Source: a virus
DNA: 53,988 nt
Reading direction: 5' to 3' (one strand)
Virus record (IMG/VR): IMGVR_UViG_3300037502_002706
Span: 1-53,988 of that record
Part shown: piece after piece, positions 38,303-45,946 of the stretch
Layout: each line of letters starts with the position of its first letter
Position numbering within the stretch: the stretch's first letter is position 1
Made by a program: the position numbers and the translations under genes
The notes under the pieces: model-generated
Database searches by the model: none
What the model was told of the DNA's origin: nothing
What the model saw: the letters and a program-made list of their open reading frames with translations, nothing else

Positions 38303-38489
38303 AACACTATGAGGTGGCCTAGAGCACAGCGGTCAGCCTACACGCGTAAGCCGGCGTTGATCGGCGTCGTTACCTTTACCCAACACGCTTACGGTGGCGT
38401 TTCCTGTGCTGCGGCGTCCTGAGCGGAGGGGGCGGGTGGGCGCCCGCCCGACCCCCTGGCGCTCGAATTGACTTAGGAGTTCAAGGACC
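38303..38489 (+). promoter_or_regulatory. Intergenic region with GC hairpin before the exonuclease gene
   Basis: No convincing gene. GGGCGGG (38430-38436) pairs with CCCGCCC (38443-38449) around TGGGCG, with flanking GG/CC pairs out to about 38456. A 37-codon frame (38309-38422) has no ribosome site. ATTGACTTAGGAG at 38467-38479 and TTCAAGGACC supply the ribosome site for the exonuclease. The stem may end the transcript of the SSB gene or protect the next mRNA. No promoter consensus is convincing. Confidence 0.4.
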
Positions 38490-39326
38490 ATGGTAGCTAT
38501 TCCGCCCAAGCCCGAGCAGCAAGTGATTGACCGGGTGTACATGGCGATCGAGAAAGAAAAGACAAAGCCCGAGCTGTACCTGGGTCGGCTGGGGTCGTCG
38601 TTCATCGGCGAGGAGTGCCTGCGCCAGGTGTGGCTCGACTGGCGGGGGTTCGCCCGGGAGGAGTTCGAGGGGCGGATGCTCAGGTTGTTTGAGACCGGCC
38701 ACCTGCAGGAGGCGCGCATCGTAGCCGACCTGCGCCGGGCGGGGTTTGCGGTCTGGGACCAGCAGCCCGACGGCCGCCAGTACGAGTGGCAAGACGCCTC
38801 GGGGCACTTCATAACCAAGGTGGACGGCGTCGTCAAGGACGTACCCGAGAGCGACAAGCCGCACCTGCTTGAGGTTAAGACGCACAACAAGAACAGCTTC
38901 TCCGCGCTGCAGAAGAAGGGCGTGCAGGAGGCCAAACCCACCCACTACGCGCAGATGCAGATCAGCATGGCGCTCGGCGGCTTTACCCGTGCGCTCTACG
39001 TCGCGGTGTGCAAGGACGACGAGCAGTTCTACGTTGAGCGCATCCGCGAAGACAAACCCGAGCAGGAGAAGCTGCAGCGCAAGGTCGTCAGACTGGTTGA
39101 GGCGCGGCTCCGCCCCGCGGGCATCAGCGACGACGGCAGCAGCTTCGGCTGCAAGTACTGCGCCCAGCGCCGGGTTTGCACCCGCGAGGTTGAACCGCTA
39201 CGCCACTGCCGCACGTGCACGATGTGCACCCCGGGGCCGGAGGGCAAGTGGGTTTGCGAGCTGAACAAGGACACGCTCAGCCTAGACCGCCAGCGCCTGG
39301 GCTGCGAACACTACGAGGCGCTATGA
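38490..39326 (+). CDS. PD-(D/E)XK exonuclease (Cas4-like) with cysteine cluster
   Basis: 278 residues. Catalytic core: HFITKVDGVVKDVPESDKPH then LLEVKTHNKNSFSALQKKGV (D...E-x-K). The N-terminal GLSSFIGEECLRQVWLDW-like stretch RLGSSFIGEECLRQVWLDWR includes a first cysteine. C-terminal CKYCAQRRVC and CRTCTMC with a final C near the end could hold an iron-sulfur cluster, as in Cas4/AddB-type nucleases. It probably resects DNA ends for the Sak4-like ATPase and SSB. No CRISPR genes are nearby. ATGA overlap with the next gene. Confidence 0.82.
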   Translation: MVAIPPKPEQQVIDRVYMAIEKEKTKPELYLGRLGSSFIGEECLRQVWLDWRGFAREEFEGRMLRLFETGHLQEARIVADLRRAGFAVWDQQPDGRQYEWQDASGHFITKVDGVVKDVPESDKPHLLEVKTHNKNSFSALQKKGVQEAKPTHYAQMQISMALGGFTRALYVAVCKDDEQFYVERIREDKPEQEKLQRKVVRLVEARLRPAGISDDGSSFGCKYCAQRRVCTREVEPLRHCRTCTMCTPGPEGKWVCELNKDTLSLDRQRLGCEHYEAL

Positions 39327-39802
39327 TGATCACCGTCGGCATAGACCCCGGCCTGGACGGCGCGGTGGGCATACTGCGCGACGGCGCCTACCTCGCCGTT
39401 GAGGACATGCCGGTCGTCACCAAGGGCGCGGGCACCGTCAAGCGGGAGGTAGACCCCGCGGGGCTCATCGCGCTGCTGCGGCAGCACGTGCCGGCCGACT
39501 CGGCCGCGGCGGTGGCGCTTGAGCGGGTGAACGCCCGGCCCGGGCAGGGCACCTCGTCGGTGTTCAGCCTCGGCGACTCGTTCGGCTGTGCGCGTTCGGC
39601 GGTGGCGGCCTGCCGGTTCGAGCTCGTGTACGTGGTCCCCGCGCAGTGGAAAAAACACTTCAAGCTGCCGAGCGACAAAGAGGTCGCCCGGGCGTTGGCG
39701 GTGCGGCTGTTTCCCGGTGCGCCGCTACACCTCAAGAAGCACGCAGATCGTGCCGAGGCGCTCCTGCTCGCCCGTTGGCTACACGAGGCCCACCACGCGT
39801 GA
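39323..39802 (+). CDS. RuvC-like Holliday junction resolvase
   Basis: 159 residues from ATG 39323 in ATGA overlap. ITVGIDPGLDGAVGILRDGA gives the first catalytic Asp of the RNase H fold, AAVALERVNARPGQGTSSVF the second acid, and KKHADRAEALLLARWLHEAH the last Asp. This is the phage-type RuvC family. It resolves branched DNA before packaging. It closes the recombination set: ATPase, SSB, exonuclease, resolvase. Confidence 0.88.
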   Translation: MMITVGIDPGLDGAVGILRDGAYLAVEDMPVVTKGAGTVKREVDPAGLIALLRQHVPADSAAAVALERVNARPGQGTSSVFSLGDSFGCARSAVAACRFELVYVVPAQWKKHFKLPSDKEVARALAVRLFPGAPLHLKKHADRAEALLLARWLHEAHHA

Positions 39803-40068
39803 GCTGGGAGCTTATACGGCAGCTGCTAGGCCCGGGGCTGCACTGGGGCCGGACGCAGGCCGAGCTGCGCGCAGCGATTGCCGAGGCCGAGCGCCTGGGC
39901 GAGGCGGACGCCGCCGAGCACTTACGCATCATCCTGCGCCTGCGCAACGACGTCTGCATGGAGCGGGAAGAAAAGACCCCCGCAGCCCAGGAGAGGGAAA
40001 GCTGCGGGGGCCAAAACCCGGGCGCCTCGAGGGGAGACAAACCTGCGCCCGGGGCAACTGCAAGCTGA
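39799..40068 (+). CDS. Small protein at the end of the plus arm
   Basis: 89 residues from GTG 39799 in GTGA overlap with the resolvase. WELIRQLLGPGLHWGRTQAE, LRAAIAEAERLGEADAAEHL and RIILRLRNDVCMEREEKT form helices; the remaining third is a disordered tail encoded by the terminator hairpins, so it may be shorter in effect. Function unknown. The coupling supports translation. Confidence 0.5.
   Translation: MSWELIRQLLGPGLHWGRTQAELRAAIAEAERLGEADAAEHLRIILRLRNDVCMEREEKTPAAQERESCGGQNPGASRGDKPAPGATAS
39967..40010 (-). terminator. Rho-independent terminator at the convergent junction
   Basis: CCCCCGCAGC (39977-39986) and GCTGCGGGGG (40001-40010) form a perfect ten-pair stem with a 14-base loop. On the minus strand it is followed by TCTTTTCTTCCC, a T-rich tract, so it ends the 54-40 kb virion operon. 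On the plus strand there is no T-run. A second stem, CCCGGGCGC (40017-40025) / GCGCCCGGG (40045-40053), lies just beside it and may stop plus-strand transcription. Confidence 0.7.
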
Positions 40069-40070
40069 GT

Positions 40071-42074
40071 TTAACGCTGGCCGGCGCGCTGGCGATCTTC
40101 GGCGGCGACGTCTTCCTCCAGGCTGCGGCTGAGCGGCAAGTTTTCTTCTTTGCCAACGTCGCGCTCAAGCCTGCGCTCGGGCCCCTCGGGCAGCGGCGCC
40201 GGGGGTAGAGCTGCGGTGGTGCCTGTCACTGCGCCGGCCTCAGCCGCCGAGGCACGCACCGCCCGCGGCACGGCCGCGGCGTTCATCTTCTCCAGCGCCT
40301 GCACCACTGCAGCTACTTCGGCCGGGTCGCGCGCCGTGAGCATGCGCGCCAGCTGCTCAGCGGTTTTCTCGGTCATCTGCGCCTTGCTAATCGCGCCCAG
40401 CACCAGTGAGGACAAGCCCCCGCGAGCGCCACCGGTCACGGTGCTCTCAATGGCCTCGCCCAGGCTTGAGCCGCTGCCCTGAATGGCCGCGATCAGCTGC
40501 TGGTTCTCGGCGGTGTCCGAGCCGCCCAGAATGCGGCTGGCCTGCGTGTAGAGCTGCGACTCGCGCTCCAGCGCCGCCTTGAACAGCTTGAACTCGGCCG
40601 GGCTGTCAAACAGCGGCTGCATCTTCGCTTGAAGTTCGGGCGAGCCGATGAGCCGCTGCGCGGCGTTGAAGTTGCCCGACGGGTCCATCACCTTGGAGTA
40701 CAGGTTGCGCGCCACCCCGGTGCGGAAGGCTTCTTTCTCGCTGGGCGTCATACCCGCCACCATCTTGATGACCTGCTCATGGTCGAGCTTGTTAAAGTCG
40801 TTGAACCCGCGGCGCAGCGAGTCAATCACCTCCATGTCGCCCGCGTAGCCCTTGAGCGCGGTGCCGTACTCGGGCACGGTAGTCTTCAGCGTGTCGCGCA
40901 GTTCGTTGCGGATGTCTTTGAGCACGCCGATGTTGGCGCGGGTGGCGGCGTTCTCCGAGGCGTAGCCGGTCTTGATCTGCGCATCCAGCGCCCGCTTCAT
41001 GTAGTCCAGTGTACGCACATCGGGCACTTCCTTAGTGCGTAGCCCCACCACGCTGCCGTCCGGCGCGGTGATGAACTCGTAAACCTCGCGCAGCTTGAAC
41101 TGGCTGGGATCTTCACCACGAATCTTGGCCAGCGAGGCCTCGGCGTCAGCAATCTTGCGGGCGGTGTCCCAGGCGCTCTTCATCTCCGGGGTGTCCACGA
41201 TGCGCATGATCTTCGGGTCTGACACCTCGCCCACCGCGTAGGCCGCGTCGTACATGCCACGGGCTTTGTTGCGCAGGTCGCTGACGAGTTGCTCCTCCTC
41301 GGCGTAGAAATCCTTAGGCTTGAGCCCTCGGACCGTCTGCTGGTAGGCGCGCTCGCGGGCGCCCAGCTTCTGGCGGCCGAGTTGCTCCTCCAGGCGCTCG
41401 GTGCCGGGGCCGCCCACCTTGGCGGCGCCCCGGGCCAGCCGGGCAGTGGCGGGGCTGACGTTGGCCACCATGGACGGCACCCCCATGGCGCGGTCGGCGG
41501 CCATTGCCGCCTCCATCTGCTGCGGGGTCATGCCGGTGCGCTGCTGTACCGCCTCGCCCAGCAGCCGGGTGGCGCGCTCCTTGGCGGCGCCTTCGGTGGG
41601 GAAAAGTCGCTCTCGGGTCCAGTTCAAGCCACCTTTCACCGTGCGCATAACGGCCGGCGTGGCCACCCCGAGCACCCCACCGATGAGCGTGCCGGTGCCC
41701 GCCCCGCTGAGGCGGTCACCCTCCTCAGCCGAGCCGGCTCCGGACACCGCTCCCGTGGCAGCACCCATGGCGCCCAGCCGCGCCAGCGCCCCGGCGGTGC
41801 TGCGGGTGAGCTGCGCGGCGCCGGCCGGCTGCCCCCCGGGCACCAGCATGGCCGCCACCCCGGGCAACGCCCCGCCGGCGAACTCCAAGGCTCCCGAGGT
41901 GAACGGGTTCCGCGCCGCATATTGCGCGTACTCGCCGCGGATCTTCTTGAGCTGGTCCTCATAGCTGCCCTGGCCCATGCGCGAGCGCAGCCACGCTTCG
42001 GCCTCGTCGCCCCAGCCCATGCCGAGGCCCTGGCCCAACGCGGCGCGGGCCGCTCCGGTGAGGTTGTCTGCCAT
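40071..42074 (-). CDS. Internal virion/ejection protein
   Basis: 667 residues, last gene of the right minus operon. Begins MADNLTGAARAALGQGLGMG, with Gly/Ala-rich segments GALEFAGGALPGVAAMLVPG and GTLIGGVLGVATPAVMRTVK in the first 150 residues, like membrane-inserting parts of ejected proteins. The remainder is a charged helical rod (ARERAYQQTVRGLKPKDFYA; EEEQLVSDLRNKARGMYDAA). A Pro/Glu/Arg-rich tail follows. This layout and the block of four large neighbours fit podoviral DNA-ejection proteins that leave the capsid with DNA. No lysozyme motif seen. Confidence 0.75.
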   Translation of the reverse strand: MADNLTGAARAALGQGLGMGWGDEAEAWLRSRMGQGSYEDQLKKIRGEYAQYAARNPFTSGALEFAGGALPGVAAMLVPGGQPAGAAQLTRSTAGALARLGAMGAATGAVSGAGSAEEGDRLSGAGTGTLIGGVLGVATPAVMRTVKGGLNWTRERLFPTEGAAKERATRLLGEAVQQRTGMTPQQMEAAMAADRAMGVPSMVANVSPATARLARGAAKVGGPGTERLEEQLGRQKLGARERAYQQTVRGLKPKDFYAEEEQLVSDLRNKARGMYDAAYAVGEVSDPKIMRIVDTPEMKSAWDTARKIADAEASLAKIRGEDPSQFKLREVYEFITAPDGSVVGLRTKEVPDVRTLDYMKRALDAQIKTGYASENAATRANIGVLKDIRNELRDTLKTTVPEYGTALKGYAGDMEVIDSLRRGFNDFNKLDHEQVIKMVAGMTPSEKEAFRTGVARNLYSKVMDPSGNFNAAQRLIGSPELQAKMQPLFDSPAEFKLFKAALERESQLYTQASRILGGSDTAENQQLIAAIQGSGSSLGEAIESTVTGGARGGLSSLVLGAISKAQMTEKTAEQLARMLTARDPAEVAAVVQALEKMNAAAVPRAVRASAAEAGAVTGTTAALPPAPLPEGPERRLERDVGKEENLPLSRSLEEDVAAEDRQRAGQR

Positions 42075-42075
42075 G

Positions 42076-45000
42076 TTACTCGGCCTCCGTCTTCTCGCCG
42101 TACAAACCGGCCTTGATGTCTTCCAGGCGCCGGCGGTGGGCCGCCCGGCGGTCGCGCAGCACGCGGAAGGCGTTCTTCAGAATCTGCTCGCGCTCCTCGC
42201 GGCTCTTGGCGCCGATGCCCGAGAGGTCCATCAAGATGGCCCGCTCGCCTTCGGTCGGCGCACCGCCGAACGTGGCGCGGAGCTTGGCCAGCGCCTGCTC
42301 GCCCAGCAGGTTCTCCATTTCTCGCGTGGCGATGAGCTTCTTGTCCTTGCTGCCCGCGGCCTCCAACACCTTGCGCTGCGCCATGTCGGGCAGCGAGGCG
42401 TCGAACGCCTTAGGGCTGAGCTCGTAAGCCCGCTGCAGCATGCTGAGCGCGGAGTCGGCCGACTGTACAAGGTCTTCCGTCTCAGTCTTGAGCTTGACCT
42501 CACCCGGGGTGAGCTTCTTGGTCGCGGCCTCGGCGCGCACATCTTTCTTCTGCGCCAGCGCGAGCTGCGCAGCTGCGGTGCTCATCTGCGCCACCATGGC
42601 GTTGATCTGCGTCATCTGCTGGTCGATGCGGGTGTCGCTGATCTGCTTGACGCGGGCCTGGAACTCCGGCGTGCCGGGGGTGAGGCCTTCGTCCTGCGCC
42701 TGCTTGCCTGCCGAGCTGACGGGGTCGTTCTTCTTGACCCACTCCTTGAGCAGCTCGGTGGCCACGGCGCGTTTGGATTCCTCTTCCTTTGCGGCCAGCC
42801 CGCGCAGGGTGGTGACGTCCTCCTTGGCGCCCTGCATGCGTGCCTGCTGCGCGGTGAGCCCGAGCTGCAGCTTTTGCGCGGCGGAGGCCCGGGCGGCTTC
42901 GCGCTCGGCTTTCTTTTGCTCGGCCACTGCGCCTGCGGCCTTGCCCAGGCCCTCGCCAAAGCTGCCGGTCTTGCCCGGGTCGGCGAACGCCGCCGCAAGC
43001 CGGAAGTACAGCTCGGATTTGGACGGCGCTTGCTCCGGCTGCGCAATCGCCTGCTGCAGCAGCCGCTCAAACGCAGCCGTCTCGCGCTGCGCGGCCTGCC
43101 TGGCAGCCGCCAGCTCCTGCCCGTAGTTCATGCCGCCGGCACCAGGCTGCATGTACTTGGCGAGCATGCTCTCTAGGTTCATCGGCTGCGGGGCGGCCGC
43201 GGGTGCTCCCGTAGCTGCTGGAGCCGTTATGGGCGCAGCACCCACCCCGGACGGCGGCTGGGCGCCATACTCTTCGGCCAAAGTTGCGAAGTCTTTGTCC
43301 CGGTCGCTGTCGGTGTTCAGCCCACCGATCTGGAACCGCTTGAGCTTCACTGCGCCGCCCTTGGCAAAGTTGTACCCCTGGCCACGCATCCAGTCAATGT
43401 CAGCCTGCGAAGTGCCCTGCGCCATCAGCTGGTCGGGCCTTACCCCCTGCGCGTTGAACCAGGAGATCTTCTTGGCCGGGTCGTAGCTACCCCAGTCAGA
43501 CGGCAGCAATGACATCAAATCCCTGGGTCCCGCAACTTGTGCCGCGGGGGAAGTGGTGGGTTGAGTCACGGGCAGCGAAGTAGTAGCGGCCTGGGTGGCG
43601 GGCAGGGCAGTTGTTGCCGTTTCACCTGGCGGCAAGAAACTTTGTATATTTCCCGCCCGGGCGTTGGGGTTGTCCGCGTTTACGGTCGGCAACGCAGACA
43701 GGTCGTTTACGGTTCCACCAAACTCAGAAGCATATTTCCGTGCCTCGGCCAACGTGCCAAAAGAAGCGGCGCTGCCTCCTCTGTTCACGATATAAGGCCG
43801 GTGCCCAGCCTTCATGCTTATCGTGGGGGCCAGCTTTTCGGGCAAAATTTGCGCGCTGGATCTTGTCAGGGCTGAGGGCTTGAGGCCGAGAGACCGCGCC
43901 AGCTCTTGGTCAGCTTTAAGCCCCTCTAAGGCTCCGGGGCCTTTGATTGCAGCGAGCGGGTCTTTGGTCCAGTCGTACACGGTTCCGTAACCGCCCGCGG
44001 CGAGATCTTCAAAATCTATTCCATGGTCGGATCCGGATCCTCGGTATAGGTCTCCCGGTTTATAGCCTATCTTATTAAACTCCAGTCCCTGCCCTATCCC
44101 CAAGGCGTCGTTGATGTTGATTCCGTACTTTTGAGCGTTACGCAAAAGTTCGGGGGCGCTGAATACAGAAGAAGAGAGCTTTTCACCGGCTTCGTTGTAA
44201 TAGCTAATAGCTTGAGGCTGTCCTCTGAGGTCCAACGTTACCCCCAACCTGCCGGACCGCAGAACGGGCGTTTTGTAGTCTGCCCCCACGTACCAGCTAG
44301 CGCCGGTTTGAGCGGCGGGCATTGCTTGGGTTTCTTGAGCGGCAGAAACGCCCCCCGCCGGCTGCTCACTCGGCGTTTGTGCTGCCGGCTGCCCCGCGCC
44401 GCCGGCCGCGCTGGCGGTGCGCACGGTAGGTGTACCGGTATAGCGTTCGGCCATCTGCCCCAGCGTTTGCACCGGCTCGGCCGATGCAGCCGATTGGGCA
44501 GCGGGTACGGCACTGGCAGCACCAACCGCTGTTCCGCCGGCTGCCGCCGCGGACGGGTTGTAGCCGTTGCTGGCCATCCAGTCGATGTCGGCCTGGGGCA
44601 CGCCGGCGGCGCGCAGTTCGGTCGCGGTGACTCGGTTCTGGTTAAACCAGCGGATTTTCTCCTGCGGATCGGTAATCCCGCTCCACCCCGCAGGGAGCAT
44701 GGCTTTGACGTCGCGCACCGATGCCGCAGCCGGAGCAGCGACCACCGCGGGGGCGGCGGTGACAACGCCTAACGGCTTGACGGTGGGTTGTGTTCTGACG
44801 TCGGGTTGTGCCGGGGCGGGTGTGGGTGCGGGCGTGCCGAACCGCGATTTGCTCACCAGGTAGGCCCAGTCAGCGTCCGATTGCCTGCCGTAGGCTTGTT
44901 CAGCCATGGTGCGCGCCTGGGCATCGGTCAGCCCCGCAGCGCGCAGGCGTTCGTACTCGGCAATCTTTTGCGCCTCGGTGGTCAGCCCGGTGCGAATGGT

Positions 45001-45921
45001 CAGCCCGGCGCTCGGCGCCGGAGTGGGCGACGGGGCAGGCGTGGCGCCCGGGGCAGGGGCCGGAGTGGGCGCGGGCGGGAACGCCTTACCGCGCAGGTAT
45101 GCCCAGTCCGCGTCCGTCTGCGGACCAATCGTCCGCCCCACCTCGGCGCGCACCTCGGCGTCGGTGTAGCCCTGATTGATGAGCGAACGGTACAGCGAGA
45201 TTTTCTGCGCCTCAGAGAAGTTCCGCGCCACAGGGTCAATGTTGCCGTAGGTCGGCGAGCGCAGCTGGTTGCCGAAGTAGCTGCCCATGGCGCGGTACAA
45301 GTCCTCGCCGCCCAGCCCCCAGCGGGCCATCTCAGCGCCGATCGCTTGGTCGCCGACGTAGGGGTTCTCGCCAAAATACTTGCGGATGTTGGCGTTCATG
45401 CCTTCCAGGCCGATGCCCCCCGGGGCGGTAGCCGCCCGGTAGGCGGCCGAGCGCGGCGGCTGTAGGCCCATCGCGTTGCGAATGTCCAAGTCGGACACGC
45501 CCCACTCGTTCTGCGCCTCCCGCACCTGCGCGGGAGTGGCGTTGGGGTTAGCCGCAAACCAGTCCCGAATCTTGCGGTTCATCTCATCTTGCCCCACGCC
45601 ACCCGGCGCCATGGCGGCCCGCTGCGCGGTTGAGAATGTCACCGCCGGCGGGGTGGTAGGAGTACCAGTCTGGAACTGCTCCTGCAGGTACATCGGCGTG
45701 CTCGCGAGCCTCCGCTGGTAGTCCTTGACGTACTGGTCGTAGACAGACTGGTCGGTCGCGTAGCGCTGCTGCAGCTGCTCAAACTGCGCCGGCGTGAGCT
45801 TACCCTCACCGGTGCCCACCATTTCAGCATACGCCCCCGGCGGCAGCGCGCCGCTGTAAGGCGCGATGGTCGGGGTGGACACCCCGTACTGCTGCATCAG
45901 CCGATTGAGTTCGAATCCCAT
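42076..45921 (-). CDS. Very large internal virion protein with WFN-D-W repeats
   Basis: 1281 residues, GGAGAA before ATG 45921. The N-terminal part repeats a ~45-residue unit: IRDWFAANPNATPAQVREAQ with VSDLDIRNAMG, IRKYFGENPYVGDQ with GGEDLYRAMG, then KIRWFNQNRVTATELRAAGV with PQADIDWMASNGYN, and KISWFNAQGVRPDQLMAQGT with SQADIDWMRGQGYN. A second unit contains QSDADWAYL and QTDADWAYL. NFAKGGAVKLKRFQIGG lies near residue 855. The C-terminal third is a long coiled coil. Probably ejected with DNA or lining the portal; function unknown. Confidence 0.75.
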   Translation of the reverse strand: MGFELNRLMQQYGVSTPTIAPYSGALPPGAYAEMVGTGEGKLTPAQFEQLQQRYATDQSVYDQYVKDYQRRLASTPMYLQEQFQTGTPTTPPAVTFSTAQRAAMAPGGVGQDEMNRKIRDWFAANPNATPAQVREAQNEWGVSDLDIRNAMGLQPPRSAAYRAATAPGGIGLEGMNANIRKYFGENPYVGDQAIGAEMARWGLGGEDLYRAMGSYFGNQLRSPTYGNIDPVARNFSEAQKISLYRSLINQGYTDAEVRAEVGRTIGPQTDADWAYLRGKAFPPAPTPAPAPGATPAPSPTPAPSAGLTIRTGLTTEAQKIAEYERLRAAGLTDAQARTMAEQAYGRQSDADWAYLVSKSRFGTPAPTPAPAQPDVRTQPTVKPLGVVTAAPAVVAAPAAASVRDVKAMLPAGWSGITDPQEKIRWFNQNRVTATELRAAGVPQADIDWMASNGYNPSAAAAGGTAVGAASAVPAAQSAASAEPVQTLGQMAERYTGTPTVRTASAAGGAGQPAAQTPSEQPAGGVSAAQETQAMPAAQTGASWYVGADYKTPVLRSGRLGVTLDLRGQPQAISYYNEAGEKLSSSVFSAPELLRNAQKYGININDALGIGQGLEFNKIGYKPGDLYRGSGSDHGIDFEDLAAGGYGTVYDWTKDPLAAIKGPGALEGLKADQELARSLGLKPSALTRSSAQILPEKLAPTISMKAGHRPYIVNRGGSAASFGTLAEARKYASEFGGTVNDLSALPTVNADNPNARAGNIQSFLPPGETATTALPATQAATTSLPVTQPTTSPAAQVAGPRDLMSLLPSDWGSYDPAKKISWFNAQGVRPDQLMAQGTSQADIDWMRGQGYNFAKGGAVKLKRFQIGGLNTDSDRDKDFATLAEEYGAQPPSGVGAAPITAPAATGAPAAAPQPMNLESMLAKYMQPGAGGMNYGQELAAARQAAQRETAAFERLLQQAIAQPEQAPSKSELYFRLAAAFADPGKTGSFGEGLGKAAGAVAEQKKAEREAARASAAQKLQLGLTAQQARMQGAKEDVTTLRGLAAKEEESKRAVATELLKEWVKKNDPVSSAGKQAQDEGLTPGTPEFQARVKQISDTRIDQQMTQINAMVAQMSTAAAQLALAQKKDVRAEAATKKLTPGEVKLKTETEDLVQSADSALSMLQRAYELSPKAFDASLPDMAQRKVLEAAGSKDKKLIATREMENLLGEQALAKLRATFGGAPTEGERAILMDLSGIGAKSREEREQILKNAFRVLRDRRAAHRRRLEDIKAGLYGEKTEAE

Positions 45922-45946
45922 ACCGTGTTCTCCTACTGTGCCGACT

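Noticed and set aside
38490-39326. Cas4-like gene as part of a CRISPR adaptation module
   Set aside because: No Cas1/Cas2 or repeat array; neighbours are phage recombination genes, so a recombination nuclease is the better reading.
42074-42076. Peptidoglycan hydrolase domain in the large internal proteins
   Set aside because: No lysozyme or transglycosylase catalytic pattern was visible in the four internal proteins.
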